A stretch of DNA of 40,943 nt from Bacillus marinisedimentorum (lineage in GTDB: Bacteria; Bacillota; Bacilli; Bacillales; Bacillaceae_O), in assembly GCF_001644195.2 (NCBI RefSeq), contig NZ_LWBL02000044.1, forward strand, positions 1 through 40,943, read 5' to 3'. Position 1 is the first letter of the stretch; every line of letters starts with the position of its first letter. The translations under genes and the position numbers were made by a program. This document shows positions 23,695-31,983 of the stretch, piece after piece. Below the pieces are notes generated by a model. It did no database searches. It was given only the letters and a program-made list of their open reading frames with translations, and was not told the DNA's origin.

Positions 23695-23724
23695 AAAAAA
23701 ACGCTCATTTGAGCGTTTCTTTTG
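23695..23724. terminator. terminator-like hairpin
   Basis: AAACGCTCA TT TGAGCGTTT, with A/T tracts on both sides. It may end the minus-strand transcript of the 66-residue gene. Confidence 0.75.
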
Positions 23725-23896
23725 CTAATCATGATATGATTTTATCTGGTCAATTCGGTTTCTAATTACATTGTCAATTTATCTTCTAATTGAAATTTTG
23801 TACTTCAAAAGCGTACCCGTTCATTATAATAATGTTTTTATATGCCATTACAGTGTCATTTGATATACGCTTTTAATTGCTTTTTCACTTAACCGG

Positions 23897-24097
23897 TCAT
23901 TTCAAATAATGGTTCAACAGCTGGCTGTCCACCCCTGTTGCATGGGACAGGGCCAGCAAATATTCCGATTTTGCTGTATGAAGTTCAAGGAGCGCCCGTT
24001 CAATTTTGTCATGTTTTTGCTGGAGCATATCCAGTTCATGTTGAACGGATAAAAGCGCCGTTTGGATTTTTTGAAAGCATTCCAATGTATCAGTCAT
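23897..24097 (-). CDS. hypothetical coiled-coil protein, 66 residues
   Basis: The protein is almost entirely helical with heptad-like Leu/Ile spacing (IQTALLSVQHELDMLQQKHD, then IERALLELHTAKSEYLLALS), so it is probably a short coiled coil. GAGGGGG lies 6 nt before ATG. It lies about 100 nt downstream of ypsC on the same strand and may be cotranscribed. I do not recognise a family. Confidence 0.65.
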   Translation of the reverse strand: MTDTLECFQKIQTALLSVQHELDMLQQKHDKIERALLELHTAKSEYLLALSHATGVDSQLLNHYLK

Positions 24098-24198
24098 CGT
24101 TTTCCCCCTCTGCCATTGCTATATTACAGTTTATTCAATAAGGGAAAATTTATACAAATGTTCATTGTATTTAAGCATATAGAAGGGGAAAACAGCGG

Positions 24199-25341
24199 TC
24201 ATTTGCTTCTGGGAGGGCGCGGACCCCAGAATTGATAATAATCCGTTTTGATGAAACCATTGAACAGCTTCCGTTTCTTGGTCGCCTTTTTTCCGTATAG
24301 TTTTTCGAACTCAGGATGGGATGTCAGTATATAAGCCGACCATGTATCAAGGGCTGCGAATGTTTCCCCCATCCGTTTATACATCGCTTCAACTTCTTTT
24401 TTCTCTCCGATCCTTTCACCGTAGGGAGGGTTGCTGACGATAACACCGAATTCATCCTTTGAAGTGAAATCGGATACTTGCATTTGCTTAAATGAAATCA
24501 AATCGGCGAAACCGGCTTCCATTGCGTTCTGTTTTGAAATCTCGATCATCTTATGGTCGATATCCGATCCGGTAATTGTCAGGGGCTGGTCGTAATCTGC
24601 CAGACTTTCCGCTTCTTCAAACGCTTCCTCCCACAGCTTTGCCCCGATGATCGGCCAATCCTCGGAAACGAACTCACGGTTAAAACCAGGGGCAATGTTC
24701 TGTCCGATTAATGCTGCTTCAATCGGAATGGTTCCCGATCCGCAAAACGGGTCGGCAAAAGGCCTGTCCGGCGTCCAATTCGTCAGTTTCACAAGGGCTG
24801 CAGCAAGCGTTTCTTTCAAAGGCGCTTCACCCTGACCTGTCCGATAGCCGCGTTTATGGAGACCAGAACCGCTAGTATCGATTGTAAGTGTCGCAATATC
24901 TTTATGAAGGGCGACTTCAATTCGGTAAAAAGGGCCGTCTTCATCGAGCCATCCGGACAGCCCGTGGTCTTCCTTCAGTTTTTCCGCCACTGCCTTTTTC
25001 ACAATTGCCTGGCAGTCCGATACGCTGAAAAGCTTCGATTTCACAGATTTTCCGACCACCGGGAATTCCCCGTCAGCAGGGATGAATTCACCCCAGGGTA
25101 ATGCTTTTGTTTTTTCAAACAATTCATCAAATGTCGTCGCCTTGAACTCACCGATTTTGAGCTTTACCCGATCTGCCGTCCTTAACCAGAGATTTGACCG
25201 GCAAATCGCTTTTTCATCGGCTTCGTATATTACTTTTCCGTTTTCAACCTGGACATCTTCGTAACCGAGGCTCCTGACTTCATCGGCGACAATTGCTTCG
25301 ATTCCCATTGCCGCTGTTGCTATTAACGTAATGTTTGCCAT
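24199..25341 (-). CDS. ypsC: THUMP-domain class I RNA methyltransferase (YpsC)
   Basis: This 380-residue protein has an N-terminal THUMP RNA-binding region (about 45-155) and a C-terminal Rossmann methyltransferase. The latter includes FADPFCGSGTIPIEAALIGQN (AdoMet binding, about 200-220), TGSDIDHKMI and the catalytic SNPPYGERIG. NPPY marks N2-guanine or N6-adenine methylation; the family includes RlmL, which modifies 23S rRNA. TTTGGAGGAGC precedes ATG. It lies just downstream of rnpB on the same strand, as in B. subtilis. Confidence 0.92.
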   Translation of the reverse strand: MANITLIATAAMGIEAIVADEVRSLGYEDVQVENGKVIYEADEKAICRSNLWLRTADRVKLKIGEFKATTFDELFEKTKALPWGEFIPADGEFPVVGKSVKSKLFSVSDCQAIVKKAVAEKLKEDHGLSGWLDEDGPFYRIEVALHKDIATLTIDTSGSGLHKRGYRTGQGEAPLKETLAAALVKLTNWTPDRPFADPFCGSGTIPIEAALIGQNIAPGFNREFVSEDWPIIGAKLWEEAFEEAESLADYDQPLTITGSDIDHKMIEISKQNAMEAGFADLISFKQMQVSDFTSKDEFGVIVSNPPYGERIGEKKEVEAMYKRMGETFAALDTWSAYILTSHPEFEKLYGKKATKKRKLFNGFIKTDYYQFWGPRPPRSK

Positions 25342-25447
25342 ATTATTTCCGCTCCTCCAAATGAGTCATCAGTTGTATTTTTCCCGAAACAGCCTGCATA
25401 AGTCAACCCGTTTGTCTCTATTCCCGTCATTTTCTTTATGTAATAAG

Positions 25448-25586
25448 AAAAGCGCAAGGCGCCTGCTTAGCGGCGTGCGCATAAGCGGGGGGACCCGCAG
25501 GAAGGCGGGTTTTCCTTCCGGAGGGGAGCACCGCTTATGACGATAGCCGCTGGCGCCTGGAGCTGGATGACTCCCTTCTCGCTTTT
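25448..25586 (+). repeat. hairpin repeat family 2, copy B (139 bp)
   Basis: Nested inverted segments are AAAAGCG/CGCTTTT at the ends, then GGCGCC/GGCGCC, TAGCGGC/GCCGCT, ATAAGCGG/CCGCTTAT, and an inner GGCGGGTTTTCC loop. This allows a long branched hairpin. Copies A (21459) and C (2279) share it. It lies between ypsC and the rnpB terminator. Confidence 0.87.
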
Positions 25587-25623
25587 TATCCAGAAAGCAA
25601 AAATTTTATAATTTCCTTAACAA

Positions 25624-25657
25624 TAAAAAAACTTCCGGATGCGGATGATCCGGAAGC
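25624..25657 (-). terminator. terminator of rnpB
   Basis: On the minus strand the stem CTTCCGGAT / ATCCGGAAG is followed by TTTTTTT, about 35 nt after the RNase P RNA. Confidence 0.9.
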
Positions 25658-25689
25658 TTCTGCTATGATTTAATCATGTGATATACAAT

Positions 25690-26102
25690 ACGACCAATAA
25701 CGTTCTGTAAGCCATGTTTTGTACCTTTGTACTGCAAGCGGTGTCAACCTCGTACTCAGGCGGCAATCATCTATCTGCGGCAAACAGTCTGCCTGCCGTC
25801 CTTCTCTCCGTTTGATTCCTTCGAGAAGGCGCCCCTACCAATATTTGGGTTTCTCGCTCGAGGGGTTTACCTCGTTCCACTCCCTCCGTTTCCGGAAGGA
25901 CTTCGTCACTGTGGCACTTTCAAGGTACCGGCACCATATCGCCGAAGCGACACAGGTGCTTTCCCTGCCGTTAGCCTGGCATCAGGCTACCCTGGCTTAT
26001 GATTTCGCCAGGCACGAACACTACAGGCATCTCAGCCTGTGCGAGCATGGACTTTCCTCTATGCGGTCAAGCCGCACAGCGATTACCCGAACGTTATTGA
26101 GT
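25690..26102 (-). ncRNA. rnpB: RNase P RNA, type B
   Basis: On the minus strand the sequence carries the conserved RNase P blocks: GAGGAAAGTCCATGCTCGCA near the 5' end, CACAGTGACGAAGTC, AAACCCCTCGAGCGAGAAAC, GATAGATGATTGCCGCC and ACAAAACATGGCTTACAGAA at the 3' end. P1 pairs the two ends (AACGTT). The CCCTCGAGCGAGAAACCCAAAT block is typical of Bacillus type B RNAs. The RNA is the catalytic part of RNase P, which matures tRNA 5' ends. Ends are approximate by a few nt. Position between ypsC and gpsB matches B. subtilis. Confidence 0.97.
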
Positions 26103-26168
26103 TGTAATATCACAAGATTTAATTATAGCACATATTGATTAATTGTCAAGAATTCGACTAACAGCCTC

Positions 26169-26462
26169 TTATTCGTACAATTTGCTGCCGAATACGTGCT
26201 TTTCCAGATTCGATAAGCGCCTCAAAATGTCATAGTTGGTTGTATTGGCAGCTGGCTGGGGTTTCGGCGATTCTTCTGCCTGTTTTTTCAAGCGAAGGTT
26301 CTCCTGCTGCAGACGCTCGATTTCCTGATGGAATGTTTCATAATCTTTGATGACAAGATCAAGAAATTGGTCCACTTCATCCTGGTCATATCCCCTGAAG
26401 CCCGATTTGAAGTCTTTTTCCAATATTTCCTTAGCGGTTAAACGAATTTTATCTGAAAACAT
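26169..26462 (-). CDS. gpsB: cell-cycle protein GpsB
   Basis: The 97-residue DivIVA-like protein helps move PBP1 between the side wall and septum. It has the N-terminal membrane/partner-binding region ([25 protein letters not shown]), a coiled coil with [15 protein letters not shown], and the C-terminal [22 protein letters not shown], nearly the same as in B. subtilis. Three ATG codons lie in a row; the third (26462) is best spaced from GGGGTGA. It is upstream of rnpB on the same strand. Confidence 0.95.
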   Translation of the reverse strand: MFSDKIRLTAKEILEKDFKSGFRGYDQDEVDQFLDLVIKDYETFHQEIERLQQENLRLKKQAEESPKPQPAANTTNYDILRRLSNLEKHVFGSKLYE

Positions 26463-26537
26463 CATCATTCACCCCATATCTCTACCCTTTAGTATAACTT
26501 TTATTTTTTCAGATGATTCACGAATTGTCAATTTGAT

Positions 26538-27110
26538 TCAACCATTCCAGAAATCAGGATTGTTTTCCTGCTCGTCCCTGATTGTTTCATCAATATCAAA
26601 TGGCGTGATGAACATGAGTTCAGGGCCTGGCTTCTCCTCCCTCATCTTCCTGGCCGCCTCCACGATATATCCGGGGCTGCCGCCTCTTTCTTCGTCATAT
26701 AGCACTAGTATCATATCACATTTATGAACCAGGAAATCATTCTTCAGTTGGAATTGGCCTGGGTTTTCATATTTCCGGCGGGTAATACTGTCGGTAAAAT
26801 CGGCCTGTGACTGAATCAGCTGATAATATTCCTGATTGTTTTCACTCCATTTTTCTTCCTGTTCCAAAAAAGGTGTGATAAAGGCCAGCTTAAGATCAGG
26901 ATACTCGTCTTTCAGCCCGATTACAGTTTCGCCTGCCCACAGTTCCACTCCAAGCTGGCCGGTGATGATCACCCATTCCAGTCCTTCATCTGCAAGGGAC
27001 CGGATCCGCTTTTCCAGTGTTTTCTTTATGTATGGAAGACCTGGATGCTCATCGCTGAAAATACCAAGTTCATGCGCCTTATATCCGGTGACAGCTGCAA
27101 CTTTTGCCAT
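26538..27110 (-). CDS. ypsA: YpsA (DUF1273/SLOG family)
   Basis: This 190-residue protein has a Rossmann-like SLOG fold, suggested by VTGYKAHELGIF at the start, ITGQLGVELWAGE near 55 and a nucleotide-site-like YDEERGGSPGYIVEAA near 145. In B. subtilis YpsA affects cell division together with GpsB; the biochemical ligand is not settled. ATG at 27110 is chosen because AGGGAGGTCG precedes it; residues upstream are not conserved-looking. It lies 70 nt upstream of gpsB. Confidence 0.9.
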   Translation of the reverse strand: MAKVAAVTGYKAHELGIFSDEHPGLPYIKKTLEKRIRSLADEGLEWVIITGQLGVELWAGETVIGLKDEYPDLKLAFITPFLEQEEKWSENNQEYYQLIQSQADFTDSITRRKYENPGQFQLKNDFLVHKCDMILVLYDEERGGSPGYIVEAARKMREEKPGPELMFITPFDIDETIRDEQENNPDFWNG

Positions 27111-27142
27111 AATCGACCTCCCTTGTCCATTCAATCCGCCAA

Positions 27143-27177
27143 AAAAGAACTGACCGGCTCCGCCGAATCAGTTCTCA
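27143..27177 (-). terminator. terminator of cotD
   Basis: On the minus strand GAACTGA and TCAGTTC flank an inner CGGC/GCCG stem, followed by TTTTTT. Confidence 0.85.
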
Positions 27178-27187
27178 AATTCTGAAG

Positions 27188-27418
27188 TCACCTTCCCGGC
27201 ATAAATGGCATCGGGCCGGGACCACAGTTGAAATGCTGATGTGATACATCTGACACTTGCGACTCCGTATGCGGGTAATAATGAAGGTGCTTATACATTT
27301 GATGGTTGATGTTTGCTGTATGGGACGGATGGATGTGAGGCACGTGGAATGTCTGATTCGTATGGTGTTCACAGCATTTTGTCGGATATACGATCGGTCT
27401 CATCATTTGAGGGTGCAT
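27188..27418 (-). CDS. cotD: spore coat protein CotD
   Basis: The 76-residue protein is rich in His, Pro and Tyr: IVYPTKCCEHH, VPHIHPSHTANINHQMYKHL and HYYPHTES match B. subtilis CotD (about 75 residues), an inner coat protein made late in the mother cell under sigma-K. AAAGGAG lies 8 nt before ATG. The order cotD-ypsA-gpsB agrees with B. subtilis. Confidence 0.93.
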   Translation of the reverse strand: MHPQMMRPIVYPTKCCEHHTNQTFHVPHIHPSHTANINHQMYKHLHYYPHTESQVSDVSHQHFNCGPGPMPFMPGR

Positions 27419-27757
27419 AATTAAGCTCTCCTTTCACTGTAGTCACTATTAGCCTATGACTGAAAGGAAAGACATGTAATGAGTTAAGCACCTATTTTTT
27501 TCATTAAAATAAAGCAATAACCTGTCCAAACGAATTAAACAACAATACAGTCAAGCCGATCATCAAAAAAAACAAAACCATTAAAACCTTTTGCACCTTA
27601 TCCTGTCTCCTCTTCCTATGAGATAACAACTGTATTTTACATGTTCGGACATCATTCTACAATACCTTTTATAATGTTTGCACAATTCAATTTATTGTTT
27701 GCTGCAAACGGTCGGATTTTGCGCTTACCCGGGGAATATTCCCCGGAGTTTCCTGCG
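27419..27757. other. intergenic region upstream of cotD
   Basis: About 340 bp holding the cotD promoter (boxes not clear), a possible 30-codon membrane ORF (27504-27596), and the perfect palindrome CCGGGGAATATTCCCCGG (27729-27746) just past the mrfB stop. Confidence 0.5.
27504..27596 (-). CDS. possible 30-residue membrane peptide
   Basis: The frame starts with GTG at 27596 and reads VQKVLMVLFFLMIGLTVLLF, then NSFGQVIALF: one hydrophobic helix. GAGGAG lies about 13 nt before, or AGGATAAG 4 nt before, so the ribosome binding site is not ideal. It may be chance. Confidence 0.35.
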   Translation of the reverse strand: MQKVLMVLFFLMIGLTVLLFNSFGQVIALF

Positions 27758-29035
27758 TTATTCCCCTGATGATTTTCGCCTTAAGCGCTCGATTCTTTTC
27801 ATGAATTCCGCTTTCTCCTTCTCTGCCTTATGTTTGAAAATGCGCTGGTTCGTTTTCCAGCTGCTGTATGCCTTTTCCGCATAATGGAGCGCTTTGTCAA
27901 AGTCCCTCCTGGTATGCTCATTGAACTTCGACAATTCAACGGCAATTTCCGGATCATGAAAATCTCCATCGGACTCCAGGCTGAGCCATATTTTTTCGGC
28001 ATTCTCAAGAAGTCCGGCCTTTTTATAAAGCCGTGCTGCGCCTTTTTGAGCCAGCTTATAGACAGATGATTCCTTACGATTTATAAGCCCGTAACGATGC
28101 AGTGCTTCGTCTGCATGCCCAAGATCCTCTAGCCATCGCCCGATTTCATAATGTTCTCGATCGGTGATCGCCGCTCCCTCTGCAGCAAGCAATTTCCCCG
28201 ATAAATGGGTGTAGAGGGTGACGAGCGAGAGAACATCCGTTTCATTATGTTCCATGATGCCTTTTACCGCTTCCGGATTCGGTTCTTTCAGAAAGTCGAA
28301 ATAAAGCATCGGAGCCAGATAACCGGGGATGTCGGCATCCCGCTCGATACCGAGCACTTCTTCCTCTACAATCGACAGTTTCACCGCCGGCAGGCTGTTT
28401 TTCCAGAGGCGGCGGGATGCGTGTAGCAAATCATAATGACCGAAGGCCGGCAGTGCCGGGACAAGGTCCCTTATGAGGGTATGGCGGGTCGTGACCTGCG
28501 GCCAGTCAAACGCTTTGCCATTGTAGGTCACTAGATTTTTCAGCTCTTTTATGTCGCCAAGAAAGCGCTGGTACAAAGCCACCTCATGGCCGGGTCCAGG
28601 CAGGAAATATTGTGTTATGCTAACGGATCGATCGCTGACCCGGCCTATTCCAAGTAAAAATATGGTATTGCCCGCTCCGTGGCCGAGACCGGTTGTCTCC
28701 GTATCAAAAAACAGCATGTCGGAGGCTGCCCTTCCTGATGAGGAAAGGGGATGCTCCGTTTCATTGCGGTTCCACCCGGCGACAGCCGTGAAGATTTCGC
28801 CAAGTGAATAATGGCCGTGCCGGTAATCAAGCGGATACTCCTTTTCCCGGATCAGGATATACTGCCCTTCAAATTGGAATGGTGATGTTTGAAAGTTCTT
28901 CCATTCCTGCAAATACGGAATATCGATTGTTCCATCACCTGCCTGGTTACGATCAATGATTCCATCGACATTTCCCTTTTGTTCTGTACTGATATGTTTT
29001 TTATACCGGTTCAGTTTCCCTTTAAGTGACATCAT
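27758..29035 (-). CDS. mrfB: MrfB, DnaQ-like exonuclease (YprB)
   Basis: This 425-residue protein joins a DEDD-type 3'-5' exonuclease domain (about residues 105-270) to helical TPR-like repeats. The exonuclease acids are visible in FFDTETTGL (Asp111, Glu113), VTYNGKAFDWP and HNETDVLSL. In B. subtilis MrfB works with the MrfA helicase to repair mitomycin C damage independently of UvrA. ATG at 29035 has AGAGGTG 6 nt before it and lies 1 nt after the mrfA stop codon. GTG at 29044 also fits the frame but is too close to that ribosome binding site. Confidence 0.9.
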   Translation of the reverse strand: MMSLKGKLNRYKKHISTEQKGNVDGIIDRNQAGDGTIDIPYLQEWKNFQTSPFQFEGQYILIREKEYPLDYRHGHYSLGEIFTAVAGWNRNETEHPLSSSGRAASDMLFFDTETTGLGHGAGNTIFLLGIGRVSDRSVSITQYFLPGPGHEVALYQRFLGDIKELKNLVTYNGKAFDWPQVTTRHTLIRDLVPALPAFGHYDLLHASRRLWKNSLPAVKLSIVEEEVLGIERDADIPGYLAPMLYFDFLKEPNPEAVKGIMEHNETDVLSLVTLYTHLSGKLLAAEGAAITDREHYEIGRWLEDLGHADEALHRYGLINRKESSVYKLAQKGAARLYKKAGLLENAEKIWLSLESDGDFHDPEIAVELSKFNEHTRRDFDKALHYAEKAYSSWKTNQRIFKHKAEKEKAEFMKRIERLRRKSSGE

Positions 29036-29036
29036 A

Positions 29037-31310
29037 TCACGCACCTCTGAACAAATTGATAAGCCGGACGGCGAACCTCTTCACCGACTCTCCTTCGGCA
29101 TCGGTTCCAACGCATGAAGGACAGCCGCTTTCACATGGACAGCGCTCAATCAAGCCTGCAGCTTCGACTAATATTGTATCCATCATGCCGTACGCTTTTT
29201 CACTCAGTCCGATTCCGCCCGGATATCTGTCATAAAGGAAAATGGTCGGTTTCTCGTTATGTGTCGCTTTCACCTGCGGGACCACATGCAGATCGCTCGG
29301 GTCGCACATGAGGAACAAAGGAGCAACATGCCGGATGGCATGTGATGCCCCGATCAGCCCCTGTTCCAGCTTCGCTTCAGAAAATGAAGAGGCCGCCTCG
29401 TGCTGGAGGCTGATCCATGCAGCATTCGTATGCAGTTCTTCTTCAGGCAAATGAATCGGACCTGATCCGATATTGTCATGTGTTTCAAACTTTATTTTCT
29501 TGAAAATGGTCGCCATTGCCCGAACTGATACTTCACCGAATGCGAATTCGGCCTTCTCTGCTTCTGTCCGTTTGTCTTCTTCCAGCACATCAAGCGAAAC
29601 AGCGAGATTGGCATCTGTATAGTAATCGACATCCACTTCACGGACATAAGCTTTCTTTTCGTCCCAGTCTAATTCTTCAACCTGGTATTGGATACCCTGA
29701 TGAAGATAAATCGCTTCATCGTGAAGCAGTGTCATAGCGCTGAATCTGTCCATTTCACCGATCACCTTGACATTGGCCGTTTCACTTATATCTATGATGA
29801 CGACATTTTCCTGCGAAGCCGATCGCAGGCTGATGTTGTGAGCCGGAAACGCCTCATTCATCCAGTACCATTTGCCGTTATTTTTATGAAGGACCTGTTC
29901 TTCAGCCAGGAACTCCATGATTTCCTCCACTTCCAGGCCGTCGAACGTATCGCCTTCCTTAAAAGGCAATTCGTAAGCGGCGCATTTCAGATGATCGACA
30001 AGAATGACAAGATTATCGGGATTGATGCGCGCCGACTCCGGATTCCGTTCAAAGAAGTAATCCGGATGCTGCAGCACGTACTGGTCGAGCGGGCTTGAAC
30101 TCCCGACCATGATGACGACCGATTCACTCTGGCGCCGCCCTGCCCTGCCGGCCTGCTGCCATGAACTCGCCACGCTGCCTGGATACCCGGTCATGACACA
30201 CACCTGGAGCTGCCCGATATCGACACCCAGTTCCAGCGCATTTGTGCTGACAACTCCGTATATATCACCGTTTCTGAGGCCGCGCTCGATATCCCTGCGC
30301 TGCTTTGGCAAGTATCCGCCCCGGTAACCCTGGATTGATTTCGTGCCGAGCTGTTTTTTGACAAGCTCCTGCAAATATGTCAGCAGAATTTCGACCCTTA
30401 CCCGGCTTCTTGCGAAAACGATTGTCTGGATTTTGTTCTGGAGGAACTCACCAGCGATTTTACGCGCTTCAAGCGTAGCGCTCCGCCTGACGTTCAGAGC
30501 TTTATTGATCACCGGCGGATTGTAAAACAGGAAGTGCTTCTTCCCGGACGGAGCCCCGTTATTATCGATTAGCCTGACCGGTCCCCCCGTCAGTTCACGG
30601 GCAAGCTCCTCCGGGTTGGCGATTGTCGCTGAAGTGCTTATGAAAACGGGACTGCTGCCATAAAACTCGCAGATCCGTTTCAAGCGCCTGATCACATTGG
30701 CTACATGGCTGCCGAAAACCCCCCTGTATGTATGGAGTTCATCGATAACAATGTATTTCAGGTTCTCAAACAGCGAAACCCACTTCGTGTGATGAGGCAA
30801 AATGGCAGAATGGAGCATATCCGGGTTTGTGATGACAATATGCCCGGCTTTCCTCACCTTCTGCCGGATATTAGATGGAGTGTCACCGTCATATGTGTAA
30901 CTGTTAATGGCAGCACCCATTTCATCAATGATTTCATTCAGTTCGCTTTTCTGGTCCTGCGCCAGCGCTTTTGTCGGAAACAAATAGAGTGCACGGCTGC
31001 TTTCATCTTCAAGGATGCTTTGCAGGACAGGCAGGTTATAACATAGCGTCTTACCGGAAGCCGTCGGTGTCACCGCTGCGAAATTTTCCCCTCTGCGCGC
31101 AGTCCGGTACGCCTCTTCCTGGTGGGTATAAAGGCGTTCGATCCCGCGTTTTTGAAGCGCAGCCTTGATGCGTGCGTCGACTTCAGCGGGCATGTCGCGG
31201 AGTTTGGCTTCCCGTTCCGGTATCGTTTTCCAGTGTATGAAATTATCTTTGTATGAATCATCCGCCATCATGCTTTCCAGCACGCTCATGACGTCCTTTT
31301 TCACTTTCAT
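29037..31310 (-). CDS. mrfA: MrfA, superfamily 2 DNA helicase with DUF1998 (YprA)
   Basis: The 757-residue helicase has Walker A TPTASGKT (Lys87), the DExH box IDELH (about 190), SAT in ISTSATIANP and motif VI QQAGRAGRRQ. The C-terminal DUF1998 domain ends with a four-cysteine cluster, CPCESGCPSC, which binds zinc in MrfA. It unwinds DNA at mitomycin C lesions together with MrfB. The ATG at 31310 follows GGGGTAAC; an alternative ATG lies at residue 8. It is the first gene of the mrfA-mrfB pair. Confidence 0.93.
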   Translation of the reverse strand: MKVKKDVMSVLESMMADDSYKDNFIHWKTIPEREAKLRDMPAEVDARIKAALQKRGIERLYTHQEEAYRTARRGENFAAVTPTASGKTLCYNLPVLQSILEDESSRALYLFPTKALAQDQKSELNEIIDEMGAAINSYTYDGDTPSNIRQKVRKAGHIVITNPDMLHSAILPHHTKWVSLFENLKYIVIDELHTYRGVFGSHVANVIRRLKRICEFYGSSPVFISTSATIANPEELARELTGGPVRLIDNNGAPSGKKHFLFYNPPVINKALNVRRSATLEARKIAGEFLQNKIQTIVFARSRVRVEILLTYLQELVKKQLGTKSIQGYRGGYLPKQRRDIERGLRNGDIYGVVSTNALELGVDIGQLQVCVMTGYPGSVASSWQQAGRAGRRQSESVVIMVGSSSPLDQYVLQHPDYFFERNPESARINPDNLVILVDHLKCAAYELPFKEGDTFDGLEVEEIMEFLAEEQVLHKNNGKWYWMNEAFPAHNISLRSASQENVVIIDISETANVKVIGEMDRFSAMTLLHDEAIYLHQGIQYQVEELDWDEKKAYVREVDVDYYTDANLAVSLDVLEEDKRTEAEKAEFAFGEVSVRAMATIFKKIKFETHDNIGSGPIHLPEEELHTNAAWISLQHEAASSFSEAKLEQGLIGASHAIRHVAPLFLMCDPSDLHVVPQVKATHNEKPTIFLYDRYPGGIGLSEKAYGMMDTILVEAAGLIERCPCESGCPSCVGTDAEGESVKRFAVRLINLFRGA

Positions 31311-31983
31311 GCTGTTACCCCGTTTCCCTTTGCATACTCCTTCCTATTTTAGCGAATATCCGTTCGTTTTGGAAGGTTTTAGTTTTAAAATGCAGAGGGT
31401 GAAGCTCTCTTTTTTGCGATTTCATTATTTGAATGATTCTGCCTGATGCTTCATGGGACAGGAAACAACTTGATAGGATTGGCAAGGAACCGGTCTCTTT
31501 CAGGGTGTCGGACAGGGCGCCTTGAAACCAAGCGAACAGCTGCAGTTAAACTGTATTCAGGGGCAGGGGGGTGATTTTGGATTGACCTTTCACGCCGAAT
31601 AACCGGACTTTCACGCGCAACCACTCCGGTTTCACGCCAACCACCTGAACATTTACGCCAAAAACCTCTGCTTTTCACGCCAAATGTCCGGTTTCCCGCC
31701 ATACACCGGCCTAATCACGCCATTGTCCGGCTGTTTCACGCAGAACTGAAACAGCAAATAAACGCAAACTCAGCTTTTCGCCAGATTCACCGACCTGCCC
31801 TGCATTTATGCCAGGCAAATCAAGAATAGCGATGGATATCACCATAGCCAACTTAACGCGGTAACCTTCCAAGCCAGCAGATTGATTATTTACGGCAAAG
31901 TTTACGCCAATCCGCCAACTTTCAGGGCAAACCCGGCATTCGCGCAAAACCCGGCTGCCCGGCATAATAAAAAGAAGCGGAAA
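31311..31983. other. 670-bp intergenic region with a 21-bp tandem repeat
   Basis: It contains a degenerate tandem array (31587-31746), then looser related units as far as about 31955. The GC-rich, ORF-poor sequence does not look coding; the two 83-84 codon minus-strand frames it contains follow the repeat and are not credible genes. Confidence 0.65.
31587..31746. repeat. degenerate 21-bp tandem repeat, eight units
   Basis: The core CACGCC (or a one-base variant) starts at 31591, 31612, 31633, 31654, 31676, 31695, 31716 and 31737, i.e. spacings of 21, 21, 21, 22, 19, 21 and 21 bp. The plus-strand unit is roughly TTTCACGCCaannnCCGGnn. Looser units (TTTACGCC, TTCAGGGC, TTCGCGC) recur at 31889-31955. 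Confidence 0.85.

Larger units (their letters stand above)
23184..23896. other. 710-bp intergenic region with a family 1 repeat
   Basis: It holds repeat family 1 copy B (23278-23615), an AT-rich stretch with TTTATTCCATTAAA (also found near 12487), and a terminator-like hairpin at 23695-23722. No gene is supported. Confidence 0.6.

Noticed and set aside
25719-26138. 139-codon plus-strand frame
   Set aside because: It lies wholly opposite the RNase P RNA, whose conserved blocks explain the sequence.
31587-31746. CRISPR array
   Set aside because: Repeats are degenerate, units are only 21 bp with no room for spacers, and no cas gene is near.
31451-31965. Two 83-84 codon minus-strand frames
   Set aside because: They consist of, or border, the 21-bp tandem repeat; the Arg/Gly/Ser-rich composition is a by-product of the repeat, and no ribosome binding sites are seen.
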